Source of the DNA: JAGZEG01 sp963930185
GTDB taxonomy: Bacteria > Actinomycetota > Coriobacteriia > Coriobacteriales > UMGS124
Direction: 5' to 3'
DNA: 64,000 bases
NCBI GenBank assembly: GCA_963930185.1
Contig: CAWVLT010000016.1
Coordinates: 62,001-126,000, forward strand
Of the stretch, positions 52,048-62,981 are shown one piece after another. The position numbers and the translations under genes are program-made. Under the pieces are notes generated by a model, which saw nothing but the letters and a program-made list of their open reading frames with translations, searched no databases and was not told where the DNA came from. How positions within the stretch are numbered: position 1 is the stretch's first letter; each line of letters starts with the position of its first letter.

Positions 52048-53724
52048 ATGGAAAGCATCACTCGGCGCAACTTTATTAAAGCCACCGGTCTTGCCGGCGC
52101 AGCTGCCGCCGTCGCAGCGCCGTTGACGGCGCACGCAGACGAAGCGCCTGCCACGCAGATGCAGTATTCCTTCGAGATCCCACCGGAGCCTGTTCCCGAA
52201 GACGAGATTGTAGAAACCTACGAGACAGAGGTCGTTGTGATCGGCGGGGGCACAGCAGGCCTTGTGACCGCAAACGCTGCCATGGACTTCGGAGCGAAGG
52301 TTATCCTCTTTTCCGGCAGCTCCAAAGCCATCGCCCGCGGTGGCTCCAACAACGCTGTTTATAGCAAGGCGATGGAAGAAGCCGGACTGCCACGCGTTGT
52401 CCCTTTTGAGATCCAGAAAGAGATCTTCTCTAATTACAATGCCGTCGACCAGCGCAAGTGGTATTTGCACTACAACCGTAGCGAAGAGGCCATGAATTGG
52501 TTGATCGACGTTCTAGATCCGCTAGGCTTCCATACTGGCATCGAGCAGGGAAACTACCTCAAGGAGGACAGCCTGTACTACTCGCCTGCCGCCTCCCACG
52601 CCTGGTGCTTCAAGGAAGACATCGGCAATCAGGTTGGCCGCAACCAGCCCGACGTTGTTGCTGCCCTCGCTCAGAGACTCGTCGATGGTGGCGCCGAGGT
52701 CCACTGGCGTACAGCGGGCTATCAGCTCGAGCGCGAGAATGACAATGGCCGAGTTACTTCGGTTATCGCTCGCAAACTCGATGATGGTACATACGCGCGC
52801 TATATAGCCACCAAAGGTATCGTCATGGCAACTGGCGACTTCTCAGCCGACCGCGAAATGATGCAGAAGTACGCACCCAACATCGCCAGCAGCATCTCCG
52901 ATGACGTGTACGATGAAGAGCCTGACTACGACAAGGAAGCGTTCATCGGCGGCCTTTTCCACGGCGACATGCACAAGGCGGCACTGTGGATTGGCGCAGC
53001 CTGGCAGAAAACCCTCCCCAACTGCGCGATGAGCGGAAACATCTGCCCCGGCGCCTCGGTCAACCGTTCACAGGGTTTCATGGGCCTCATGCTCAATGAA
53101 GAGGGCAAGCGTTTCATGAATGAGCTGTGCAGCCGCGCGCTCGGCCCATTGAACCAGATGCTCAACCCCCACGGCCTGTCGTTTGCGATCTGGGACGTAG
53201 ACTGGTCCAAACACTTCGAGTGGTACCAGGACCGCTTTGAGTACAGTGACAGGGAGAATCACAAGTACACACAGGAGGAGGTCGTCGCCTCTTGGGATGA
53301 GCTTGCCGAAGACGGCACGTACTTCAAGGCCGATACCCTTGAGGAGCTCGTGGAGCTTGCCGGGCTTCCCGAGGAGGCGCTCGCTTCCATCGAGCGTTAC
53401 AACGAGATGTGTGACGCCGGCAGCGACACCGATTTCTACAAGGATCCGGACGCCCTGATCCCGATCAAGACTCCGCCCTTCTACTGCGAGAAGGCCGACA
53501 ACTCCGCCCTGCGCTTCTACACCATCCTTGGCGGGCTGCGCACCAATGACAAGATGCAGGTCTGCGATGCAGACGACCAGCCGATCGAGGGCCTTTACAA
53601 CGTGGGCACTATGGTGGGCGACCTCTTCGCTGGCCGATATACGTTCAACATCCAGGGTGCAAACTACGGCATGGCCTGCGTGACCTTTGGTTATCTCACC
53701 GGCAAGCTGCTCGCCGAAGCATAG
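52048..53724 (+). CDS. Tat-exported FAD-dependent oxidoreductase
   Basis: 558 residues; AAAGGAAG precedes the ATG. Tat signal TRRNFIKAT (residues 5-13). FAD motif VVVIGGGTAGLVTANAA (about 61-77), but strand 2 ends in VILFSGSS where most relatives have a Glu. ATGDFSADREMM (about 265) and the C-terminal FAGRYTFNIQGANYG place it with the 55532 product. It follows the LuxR regulator at 50310 by 241 bp on the same strand. A hairpin terminator follows at 53764-53804. Confidence 0.86.
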   Translation: MESITRRNFIKATGLAGAAAAVAAPLTAHADEAPATQMQYSFEIPPEPVPEDEIVETYETEVVVIGGGTAGLVTANAAMDFGAKVILFSGSSKAIARGGSNNAVYSKAMEEAGLPRVVPFEIQKEIFSNYNAVDQRKWYLHYNRSEEAMNWLIDVLDPLGFHTGIEQGNYLKEDSLYYSPAASHAWCFKEDIGNQVGRNQPDVVAALAQRLVDGGAEVHWRTAGYQLERENDNGRVTSVIARKLDDGTYARYIATKGIVMATGDFSADREMMQKYAPNIASSISDDVYDEEPDYDKEAFIGGLFHGDMHKAALWIGAAWQKTLPNCAMSGNICPGASVNRSQGFMGLMLNEEGKRFMNELCSRALGPLNQMLNPHGLSFAIWDVDWSKHFEWYQDRFEYSDRENHKYTQEEVVASWDELAEDGTYFKADTLEELVELAGLPEEALASIERYNEMCDAGSDTDFYKDPDALIPIKTPPFYCEKADNSALRFYTILGGLRTNDKMQVCDADDQPIEGLYNVGTMVGDLFAGRYTFNIQGANYGMACVTFGYLTGKLLAEA

Positions 53725-53763
53725 ACCACGTCCCGCAGCGAACCGGAGGACAGACGCATCCAA

Positions 53764-53804
53764 TGGCCGACCGCTTTAGCACCCAAAGCCAAGGCGGTCG
53801 GCCA
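53764..53804 (+). terminator. Hairpin after the 52048 flavoprotein gene
   Basis: A 14-bp stem with one mismatch (53764-53777 with 53791-53804) closes a 13-nt loop, 40 bp after the stop at 53724. The rest of 53725-54298 (575 bp) shows no gene or other clear feature. Confidence 0.6.
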
Positions 53805-54298
53805 AGTTGCAGCCCAACGACGTCATGGTCCCTCCCATCTCCGAGCGACGACCGAATCGAGCAAAATCCACTCCATGTGTCTCGATCTCTCCGAAATGTA
53901 CCGATTGCAGAACAGCATCCAGACCAGCATGCATTAGACTGTGACACAGAAATCAATCCCATATACGAAACCTCAGGTCACAGCCTTGTGCCAATCAGGT
54001 GAACCATCCCGTCGGATAAAGGAACATCCTAACTCCGCTCCTAATCGGCACACTTCGGCTCTTCTGTGACAAGCAGCAGGCATTTTGCTCATTTGCCCGC
54101 ATCAGCCGCGCGCAGACGCGCCCCCCTGCCAACCTGTTGGTTTCGCGGGTTCACCGCTCGTCCACCCACCCTCGCCGTCGGCGCATATCATGGTGCAGAC
54201 AAGCAGGCCGCCTGTCGCCCTGGCCGCGCCGCGCCTCGCAGGCCAGGAGCGAACATCCATCCCAAGCGGCACAACCGACACGCAAGGAGCAGCAGCAC

Positions 54299-55267
54299 AT
54301 GAATCTCAGCCAAGCCCTCGAACATGCCAACGCCTTCATGTTCCCCGAGCTCATCTATGGTAGCGGCTACCAGGTGATGGACTCCGAGCGTGACAAGAAC
54401 GAGGAAGCCATCGACCTTCTGCGCGAGGCGTGGAAGAAGGAGGAGAAGCCGGGCTTTCCCTTCGGCATCGTGCGTGAGCTGGCCGACCGCAACCGCGCCC
54501 TGTGCGACGAGATCGGCGCCGACCGCCTCGAGAACGTCTCCGGCCGCAACCTCGAGCGCGGCCTAACCGACGAGGAGGTCTGCCAAGGCATCGCCTCCAT
54601 GCAGGGCCGCACCGCCCAAGCCGTGCTCAGGGAGATCCGTGGCGACCGCAGCGCGCTGGGCGCCGCGTACGTGAGCAAGCCCGTCAAGGGCACCGTGCTG
54701 GGCATCGACATCGAGACCACCAGCCGCGATCCCGACCGCGGCTACATCATCAACGTGGGCTGGGAGCTCATGGACCTCACCAGCGACGCCACCCCGCGCG
54801 ACGGTCAGGCCGTTTGGCCCGGCATCCCCGAGATGTACGCCGAGAAGGGCGTGCCGTTGGAGCGCATCCACCACATCACCTGGAGCATGCTCGACGGGCA
54901 CACCCCCTTCCGCGAGGACCGCGAGCTGCAGGCGACGCTGCTCAAGCTCATGCAGACCTACCCCTACATGGCGCACAACGCGGCCTTCGAGGACTCCTGG
55001 TTCATGCTGCACCTAGACGGCTACGCCGAGGGGCGCAAGGCCGGCAAGATCGTGCCCATCGACACGCGTGACATCTGCCGCCGCCTTGACGGCGAGGTCG
55101 CCACGCTGCCGCGTGAGTCGAGCCCCGCAAGCCTGGAGAACTGGGCCCTTCGTCGCGGCACGCTCAAGGCCGGCGAGGCGGAGCGTCACCTGGGCCTTGA
55201 CGACACCGACCTGATGCTGCGCACCGTCCACGCGGAGTTCTCGCGCAAGAACATGTTCGCCAAGTAG
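54299..55267 (+). CDS. DEDDh-type 3'-5' exonuclease
   Basis: 322 residues from the ATG at 54299, with AAGGAG upstream. The exonuclease domain (about 135-322) shows ExoI LGIDIETTS (Asp, Glu), ExoII HNAAFEDSWF and ExoIII near LGLDDTDLM. This is the DnaQ/RNase T superfamily. The N-terminal about 130 residues are helical and of unknown role. It probably trims DNA or RNA ends. It stands alone between flavoprotein genes. Confidence 0.82.
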   Translation: MNLSQALEHANAFMFPELIYGSGYQVMDSERDKNEEAIDLLREAWKKEEKPGFPFGIVRELADRNRALCDEIGADRLENVSGRNLERGLTDEEVCQGIASMQGRTAQAVLREIRGDRSALGAAYVSKPVKGTVLGIDIETTSRDPDRGYIINVGWELMDLTSDATPRDGQAVWPGIPEMYAEKGVPLERIHHITWSMLDGHTPFREDRELQATLLKLMQTYPYMAHNAAFEDSWFMLHLDGYAEGRKAGKIVPIDTRDICRRLDGEVATLPRESSPASLENWALRRGTLKAGEAERHLGLDDTDLMLRTVHAEFSRKNMFAK

Positions 55268-55286
55268 GCCAAGCCGAAAAGCCAGG

Positions 55287-55323
55287 AGTGGGGTGGTCAC
55301 CTCGTTGATGTGACCACCCCACT
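55287..55323 (+). terminator. 14-bp hairpin after the exonuclease gene
   Basis: AGTGGGGTGGTCAC pairs perfectly with GTGACCACCCCACT around a 9-nt loop, 19 bp after the exonuclease stop. TGTGTGC follows. It is a likely terminator. Confidence 0.65.
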
Positions 55324-55366
55324 TGTGTGCTTCGGCGTCCAGCCAAAGTTAGGCTAGAAAACGAAT

Positions 55367-55413
55367 CGACCCAGATCCACGTTCCGCAGAGCGGTTTGCG
55401 TGGATTTGGGTCG
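55367..55413 (-). terminator. 15-bp hairpin between convergent genes
   Basis: CGACCCAGATCCACG (55367-55381) pairs with CGTGGATTTGGGTCG (55399-55413), with one G-T pair, around a 17-nt loop that itself contains CCGC/GCGG. On the minus strand ATTCGTTTTC follows. It may terminate the gene ending at 55532. Confidence 0.6.
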
Positions 55414-55456
55414 ACAAGTCTCAGGCATGCGCTCGTCTGCATATCGCAGATCACAT

Positions 55457-55491
55457 GCCGTGGGTCGCATGACGCGCACGCAACCCACGGC
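55457..55491 (-). terminator. Third hairpin between convergent genes
   Basis: GCCGTGGGT (55457-55465) pairs with ACCCACGGC (55483-55491), 41 bp after the stop at 55532. No T-run. Confidence 0.45.
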
Positions 55492-55531
55492 ACTACCTAC
55501 GCCCGCCTAGATACGAGCAGGGAAACGTCCC

Positions 55532-57310
55532 TTACGCCATGTCAGCGAACTCCTGGGCGAGCAGGTACGGGAACGTGGTGCAGGTGGCCGACAGGTTGTG
55601 GCCGCAGATGCAGAAGTTGTACGTGGTGGCGTACATGTCGCCCACCATCACGCCGATGTTGTACAGGCCCTCGATGGGCTGGTCGTTCTCGTCGCAGACC
55701 TGCATGTGGTCGTTGGTGCGCAGACCACCGGTGGAACCAAGCAGGTTGGCCGGGCCCATGGTGACCTTGTAGCCATAGTACAGGCCGGAAGGCGAGTCGA
55801 TGGCGTCGAGCAGCACGGGGTTCTTCTGGAAGTCGGGGTCATAGCCGTCGGCGCAGTACTGGTTGTACTGCTCGATCGTGGCAAGGGCAGCCTCGACATC
55901 GATGTCGCCCATGGCCTCGAGGACCTCCTGGATGGTGGAGCCGGTCACGTAGGTGCCAGCCGTGGCGCTGTCAGCCCACTCCTGCTTCATCTCCTCGGAG
56001 GTGAAGGTGCGAGACGACGGGTACTGAACGCCGTCATCGGGGCAAGGCAGGGTGGCGCCGAAGTTGTTCCACTCCTCGTACTTGTCGGCGTACTCGACGG
56101 GCCACACGTAGAACACCATGTGGTCGGTCTGCTGCAGCGCGGCGATGGCCGAGTAGGAGCAGGGGACGTCCTCGTTCATGAAGCGCTTGCCCTGCTTGTT
56201 GAGGTTGATGATGTCGACGTTGCCGATCTCCTTGTAGTACGGGCCGACCAGGCTGTCGATGAGGCAGGCGTTGGGGCTCTTCTGCCAGGCGGCACCGGCC
56301 CACAGACCCATCTTCTGGCCGTCACCGGGCATAACGCCGCCGAACTGGAAGCCGGCGTTGTAGTCCACGGGGAAGTCGGCCATCATGTCGTTCTCAGCGA
56401 CCCACGGGCAGTACTTGGCCATCATCTCGTGGTTCTGGGAGAAGTCGCCCGTCGCCATGACGATGCCCTTCTTGCCGACGTAGCGCACGTACTCGCCGGT
56501 GCCCTCGCCCTCGTCGGTGAGCTTCTGGGCGATAACCGACACGACGCGGCCGGAGTCGTCCTTCTCCAGGTACTCGGCCTTGGTGCGCCAGTCGATGGGC
56601 TCGACGGCCTCGATCTCGTGCTGATAGATGTCGTTGACCAGGCCAGCGCCCATGGAGGCACCGAAGTCGGTGGTGTAGCTGAAGATGCCGCCGTTCTCGG
56701 TGGTCAGGCTCTCGTCAACCATCACGAAGTTGTGCGAGGCGGGCGTGAACTCCCACAGGTAGTCCTCGTCGTTGTAGCCGTGCTCGAGGACGACCTTGCA
56801 GCCATAGCTCTCGGCCTTGGCGATGAGCCAGTTCATGGCCTCGGAGCAGTTGTTGATCCAGCGGCCCCACTTGCTCGAGTCAACGAAGAACGAGCCGCAC
56901 ATGATCTCCTGCTTCATGCGCTTGCCGACCTCGTTGGCCTTGTAGGAGATGCCGTACTTCTCCTCGGTGGTGGTGTCGATGCCGTGGAACGAGCCGCCGC
57001 GCTGCGTGTGGATCGAACCGGCGGTGAACACCTTGAAGCTGACGCCGAGCTCGGCCAGGCGGTCGCCCATGCACAGGCCGGACAGGCCGGTGCCGATGAC
57101 GATGACGTCACGCTCGACGGTGTCGGTGATGAGCGACTCGTCGATGGGGTCGGGCGCGGTCATGAACGACGTGGTGGGAGCGGCCTCGGCGGCCTCCTCG
57201 GCACGCGCGGTGGGCAGGTTGGCCAGGGCGGCCGTGGCGACCGCGGCTGCAGCGGCCGAGCCGGCGACCATCTGACGCCTGCTGATGGAACGAAGCGCTT
57301 CGATATACAT
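55532..57310 (-). CDS. Tat-exported FAD-dependent oxidoreductase
   Basis: 592 residues from the ATG at 57310, with AAAGGGG upstream; the longer frame to 57442 is unsupported. Tat signal SRRQMVAGSAAAA (residues 10-22). FAD motif VIVIGTGLSGLCMGDRLA (about 68-85). Strand 2 ends in FKVFTAGS and lacks the usual Glu, as in the 52048 product. ATGDFSQNHEMM and the C-terminal TYNFCICGHNLSATC also match that subgroup. The LysR gene at 57504 lies just upstream on the same strand. Confidence 0.86.
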   Translation of the reverse strand: MYIEALRSISRRQMVAGSAAAAAVATAALANLPTARAEEAAEAAPTTSFMTAPDPIDESLITDTVERDVIVIGTGLSGLCMGDRLAELGVSFKVFTAGSIHTQRGGSFHGIDTTTEEKYGISYKANEVGKRMKQEIMCGSFFVDSSKWGRWINNCSEAMNWLIAKAESYGCKVVLEHGYNDEDYLWEFTPASHNFVMVDESLTTENGGIFSYTTDFGASMGAGLVNDIYQHEIEAVEPIDWRTKAEYLEKDDSGRVVSVIAQKLTDEGEGTGEYVRYVGKKGIVMATGDFSQNHEMMAKYCPWVAENDMMADFPVDYNAGFQFGGVMPGDGQKMGLWAGAAWQKSPNACLIDSLVGPYYKEIGNVDIINLNKQGKRFMNEDVPCSYSAIAALQQTDHMVFYVWPVEYADKYEEWNNFGATLPCPDDGVQYPSSRTFTSEEMKQEWADSATAGTYVTGSTIQEVLEAMGDIDVEAALATIEQYNQYCADGYDPDFQKNPVLLDAIDSPSGLYYGYKVTMGPANLLGSTGGLRTNDHMQVCDENDQPIEGLYNIGVMVGDMYATTYNFCICGHNLSATCTTFPYLLAQEFADMA

Positions 57311-57503
57311 ACGTTCCCCTTTCTGTAGAGCGCCCCGGTGGAGCGCACCCCAATACCCAGCGACCCGCACAACGCACGCGGCACGACGCACGCGGCGCAA
57401 CGCGGCGCAAGACGCCGCCCGCGGGTCGCAGTACACCATCAAGTATCAGGCCATGGCAACGCGTTGAAAAGCCAATAACGTTCACGCAGGGCGTAACCGC
57501 CGT

Positions 57504-58370
57504 TCACGCGTCGAGGATCAGCGCGTCACGCAAGTCACGACACAGCCCCTCGAGCGGCCAGCGTCCCTTGACCGACGGCGCGATGTAGCCCGTCATGACC
57601 GCGACGTCGAGCGTGCCGCGATACTCGCGGAACACCACCCCGTCATGGCGCGGCGGTACCGTGTGCAGGGGCGTGGGGAACACCGCCTCGTTGCGGATGA
57701 CGCGGGCGTAGATGTGCATCATGTCGTTGTCGTTGTCGTAGGTCTCGGATCTACCGCCGATGCGCGGGGCCCACGTCAGCCCCTCGCACCCGCACGCGTA
57801 GTACGCGATGTCGTAGTCACCCAACTCCTCGCGCGTGACGACGTCCTGATTCGCAAGCGGGCACTTTTCGCTCATGGCGATGTAGAGCGGCGAACGCACG
57901 AGCGGCTTGCCCTCGTCGAGCATGTCAGGCACGGGAAGATGGGACACCACGACGTCGAGGGCGCCGGACTGGATCCTGCGCACGCACTCGATGTCAAGCC
58001 AGCTCGAGACGAGCACGCGCACGTCGGGATGAGCGTCCGCGAAGCGCCTGACCGCACCGGCGAACGCGTCGGTCCACGAGATGGGGATCCCCAGCGAGAT
58101 GATCGTGTGCCCGCGCTCCTCGTTGACGGCGTGCTCCAGCTCGTCATAGGCCGCAACCACCGGCTCGGCACGGTCGAGGAACCGCTGGCCGGCAGGCGTG
58201 AGGCACACGCCGTCGCGCGTGCGGTCGAACAGGGCGTAGCCCAGCTCGCCCTCGAGCTTGGAGACCGACTTGCTGAGCGCCGCCCGGGACACGAACAGCT
58301 CGTCGGCGGCAGCCTTGAAGCTGTCCTTGCCGGCGGCCAGGACGAAGTAGCGCAGTTGCCGTATCTCCAA
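57504..58370 (-). CDS. LysR-family transcriptional regulator
   Basis: 288 residues from a TTG at 58370, chosen because GGGAGG lies 6 bp upstream and the winged HTH starts here (LEIRQLRYFVLAAGKDSF, KAAADELFVSRAALSKSV, ELGYALFDRT); the open frame to 58460 adds sequence unlike LysR. The effector domain shows DVRVLVSSWLDIEC and MHIYARVIRNEAVFP. It is upstream of the 55532 flavoprotein in the same direction and may form an operon with it, an unusual orientation for LysR. Confidence 0.82.
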   Translation of the reverse strand: MEIRQLRYFVLAAGKDSFKAAADELFVSRAALSKSVSKLEGELGYALFDRTRDGVCLTPAGQRFLDRAEPVVAAYDELEHAVNEERGHTIISLGIPISWTDAFAGAVRRFADAHPDVRVLVSSWLDIECVRRIQSGALDVVVSHLPVPDMLDEGKPLVRSPLYIAMSEKCPLANQDVVTREELGDYDIAYYACGCEGLTWAPRIGGRSETYDNDNDMMHIYARVIRNEAVFPTPLHTVPPRHDGVVFREYRGTLDVAVMTGYIAPSVKGRWPLEGLCRDLRDALILDA

Positions 58371-58722
58371 GTCGCACCTCCCTGCGACGCTCGGGCCGAG
58401 CCCAGCAGACCCGCCCGGCATGGCGCGAGCGCGGCGCGCCGCTCCTGCCGACCATCGCACGCCGGCAATCCGGCCCCGCCCATCGTACTACGCAATTTTA
58501 CTAGACAATCCGCACGCGTATGCGCACAAGCGACGCCCGAATACACCTGGAGACGCAGCTCGTGCCGGTCCGTGGCAATCCATCTGCCGCAGGAGCTTCC
58601 AAAATCCCTGCGCTAGGATCAGAATGGTAGCCGTCCGGAATGGCATCTGTCCGCCGAGAGCGACACCCGCCGAGGCTGCTTCGTTCGGCCCCCACAAGCA
58701 CGCGCGACGAAAGGCCCGCCCG
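58371..58722. other. 352-bp divergent intergenic region
   Basis: The region separates the LysR gene from the divergent MocR gene. Near 58485-58530 it is AT-rich (TACGCAATTTTACTAGACAA), likely promoter DNA. No gene is seen. Confidence 0.5.
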
Positions 58723-60210
58723 ATGATCACCTACGACCTCGACCGGCGAGAGCCGCGCCAGTCCAAATACGAGTACCTCTACCGTCGCGTCCGCGCGGAC
58801 ATCCGCTCGGGCGTTCTGCCCGCAGGCACGCGGCTACCCTCCAAGCGCGTGCTCGCCGAGCACCTCGCGGTGAGCGTGGGCACCGTGGAGCGCGCCTATG
58901 ACACGCTCGTGAGCGAGGGGTACGTCGAGGCACGGCCGGGCAGCGGGTTCTACGTGACTCCGCAACAGGTGACGGGGCCCGAGCTCGCCGATGGGGTCGG
59001 AGGCGCCCCGGCGTGGGACACCGCTCGCGAGCCAGCGGGAGCGGCCCCGACCGGCGAGACCGGGAGCGACGAGGCGCGCGACCTCATCGACTTCAAGGCC
59101 AACTGGTGCAGCATGAGCCTGTTTCCGGCCGAGACGTGGGCGCGCATGATGCGCAAGGTCCTCTCCGAGCGCACGCCCGAGCTGTTCGAGACCGTGCCCT
59201 TCAACGGGCTGTACGAGCTGCGCCGCGCCATCGCCAGCCATCTTCTCGAGTTCAAGGGAATCCGCACCACGCCGGACAACATTGTCATAGGTGCGGGGAC
59301 CGAATACCTCTACGGCAAGCTCCTGCAGCTCTTCGGCCCCAACACCGTCATTGCCATCGGCGATCCCGGCTACAAGAAGCTCGCCGACATCTCGCGCAAC
59401 TCGGGCGTGCTGTGGGACTACATCCCGCTCGACGAGCAGGGGCCCGACGTGGGGCGCCTCACCGCAAGCAGCGCGAGCGTCGCCCACGTCTCGCCCGCCA
59501 ACATCTTCCCCACCGGCGTGGTGATGTCGGCGCCCCGGCGCGCCGAGATGCTCGGCTGGCTCGCCGCACGCCCTAACCGCTACCTCATCGAGGACGACTA
59601 CGACAGCGAGCTTCGCTTCTCCGGCCGTGCGCTGCCCGCCCTGTTCACGCAGGACACCTCGGGGGCCATCGTCTACCTCAACACGTTCTCCAAGACGCTC
59701 GTCCCGTCGCTGCGCATCTCGTACATGGTGCTGCCCGACACCCTCATGGAGCTCTATGAGCGGCAGCTGAGCTTCTACTCGTGCACGGTGTCGAGCTTCG
59801 AGCAGCTCGCGCTTGCCAACTTCATCTCCCAGGGGCACTTCGAGCGCCACGTCAACCGGCTGCGGCGCTACTACGGCCGACAGCGCAAGGCCGCAGTCGA
59901 GGCCATCACGGCCTCCCCGCTCGCCGCGATTGCCGAGGTCAACACGCCCGACGTGGGGACCCACCTGCTCCTCTCGGTGCGCACGAGGATGTCGGACGAC
60001 GCCGTGAAGCAAGCGGCGCGCGAACGGGGGATGAACCTCGCGATGCTGTCGGACTACTGCGTGCATCCCGTGGCGCGCTACGCCCATAACGTGGTGGTGA
60101 ACTTCGCAAGCATCGAGCCCGACCAGCTGGGACGTGCGGTCAGTCTGCTCGTCGACGTGTTTCGCGAGGACATAGGGCGGGCCAGTCGTCACAGGACGAT
60201 TAAATCATAG
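58723..60210 (+). CDS. MocR/PdxR-family regulator (GntR HTH fused to aminotransferase fold)
   Basis: 495 residues from the ATG at 58723, with GAAAGG upstream. The N-terminal GntR winged HTH (about 15-80) shows YRRVRADIRSGVLPAGTRLP and SVGTVERAYDTLVSEGYVEA. The aminotransferase-like domain (about 120-490) keeps the PLP lysine in NTFSKTLVPSLR and the IEDDYDSELRF aspartate. MocR regulators control PLP synthesis, GABA or other amine pathways. The aldehyde dehydrogenase at 60546 follows on the same strand and may be a target (amine to aldehyde to acid). Confidence 0.87.
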   Translation: MITYDLDRREPRQSKYEYLYRRVRADIRSGVLPAGTRLPSKRVLAEHLAVSVGTVERAYDTLVSEGYVEARPGSGFYVTPQQVTGPELADGVGGAPAWDTAREPAGAAPTGETGSDEARDLIDFKANWCSMSLFPAETWARMMRKVLSERTPELFETVPFNGLYELRRAIASHLLEFKGIRTTPDNIVIGAGTEYLYGKLLQLFGPNTVIAIGDPGYKKLADISRNSGVLWDYIPLDEQGPDVGRLTASSASVAHVSPANIFPTGVVMSAPRRAEMLGWLAARPNRYLIEDDYDSELRFSGRALPALFTQDTSGAIVYLNTFSKTLVPSLRISYMVLPDTLMELYERQLSFYSCTVSSFEQLALANFISQGHFERHVNRLRRYYGRQRKAAVEAITASPLAAIAEVNTPDVGTHLLLSVRTRMSDDAVKQAARERGMNLAMLSDYCVHPVARYAHNVVVNFASIEPDQLGRAVSLLVDVFREDIGRASRHRTIKS

Positions 60211-60545
60211 TATTCTGCATGGAAATATGGTCGATCATGGGCACCGGCCTTTGTTTTTATCTTAAAGCACACACGTTTCTTATAGGTCGGTTGGCCAGCC
60301 TATCAGTATTGTGAATGGTTTCCATCAATCTATGTCAAACTTTCATGCCTTGACCTCATCCTCTTCATCGTGCGTCAACATCTGACCGCAAAACGACCGG
60401 ACAAGTGACCCATAAATTTTGTCAGGCACTGAAGCTGCCCCTTGGGGACTACCGGACGTACCCTCCCATTGTCAAGCCGATGGAGCTGCAACCCAAGCCG
60501 ACAGACCAGACACTGCGGCATCGCAGCCCAGAAAGGAAGGTCCCC
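60211..60545. other. 335-bp AT-rich promoter region upstream of the aldehyde dehydrogenase
   Basis: The stretch is clearly less GC-rich than its neighbours and contains no gene. TTGACC at 60348-60353 may be a -35 element, with no clear -10. It probably holds the promoter and operator of the aldehyde dehydrogenase gene. Confidence 0.4.
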
Positions 60546-62030
<1,485 letters not shown>

Positions 62031-62095
62031 GCAGGTAGATCCGTCTGCGATGCGGACGGGCGACTGCACGAGTAGTCCTTGATGTCAACGTACAA

Positions 62096-62131
62096 GGCGC
62101 GCGGCGAGGAAGATGTGCCTCGCCGCGCGCC
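62096..62131 (+). terminator. 14-bp hairpin after the aldehyde dehydrogenase gene
   Basis: GGCGCGCGGCGAGG pairs perfectly with CCTCGCCGCGCGCC around an 8-nt loop, 66 bp after the stop. TACTTGTATCC follows. The rest of 62031-62295 shows no gene. Confidence 0.7.
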
Positions 62132-62295
62132 TACTTGTATCCGTTTGAACTTCACGCAATCCCCTCCTCCACCAAAGATCAGGTCTCCCGATGCGGTGGT
62201 TTCTGTCCGGTCAAGGCGATAGACTAGTACGTAACAGCATGTGGCATAACAGCATGTGCGGCCAGGACGCCTGACAATGACAGGGAGGAAGCACC

Positions 62296-62862
62296 ATGAC
62301 CACGTTCACTCGAATCCGCAGGATCGCAGCCATTGGAATCGCGCTGGTGCTCGCGGCAGTTCCCACGTCATCGGCCTTTGCGGGCGCAGTGGGCGCACTG
62401 AGCGTGACGTATGCAAACGGCCATAATGGCACCACCTACACCGAAGGCACCGAGCTGAGGGGCATCTGGAGCAACTACAACGGATCCGAGCCGCCGCACG
62501 TCCGCTACAATAACGGTACATGGACCGTCTTTCTGCCCGATTTCTACTCGATCCTCGACCCCGTCGTGGTCACCGCGCCCGACTCGTATGCACCCGACGG
62601 CACCTTCCAAGCAAAGGCTCCCGCTGGTTACTTTGTCTGCGACGTCCTGACCTATGCAGGCAACAGAATCATGCTCACCATTGACATGGGCGTAAGCGCT
62701 GCCAGCTCCAACCTCACCTTCGCGAGAGGAGAGGTTGTGGCTATGACTTGGGAGAATGGCAACGGCGAGCTCATCAACGTCTCCCACATCTGGGACGGAG
62801 AGCACCGCGAGAGCAGCACCTGGTTCTACTTCGACGACGAGGGGAACCTGGTGACGCTGTAG
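62296..62862 (+). CDS. Secreted hypothetical protein
   Basis: 188 residues; CAGGGAGG precedes the ATG. A Sec signal peptide (residues 1-30, RRIAAIGIALVLAAVPTSSA then FAGA) is followed by a beta-rich domain of about 155 residues with many Thr, Tyr, Asn and Gly (HNGTTYTEG, YNNGTWTVFLPDFY). No cysteine pair or known motif is visible. I do not recognise the family; it could be a small adhesin or cell-surface domain. Confidence 0.7.
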   Translation: MTTFTRIRRIAAIGIALVLAAVPTSSAFAGAVGALSVTYANGHNGTTYTEGTELRGIWSNYNGSEPPHVRYNNGTWTVFLPDFYSILDPVVVTAPDSYAPDGTFQAKAPAGYFVCDVLTYAGNRIMLTIDMGVSAASSNLTFARGEVVAMTWENGNGELINVSHIWDGEHRESSTWFYFDDEGNLVTL

Positions 62863-62981
62863 TCGCGAGAGAAATATCCGCGGGTATACTGGGGGTGTCG
62901 GCAGCATATACGTATCGAGGTGACACACGCATCGATTATGATATCGGCATACGCAAGGCGGAGCTTGTAAGGGAACAGGTG

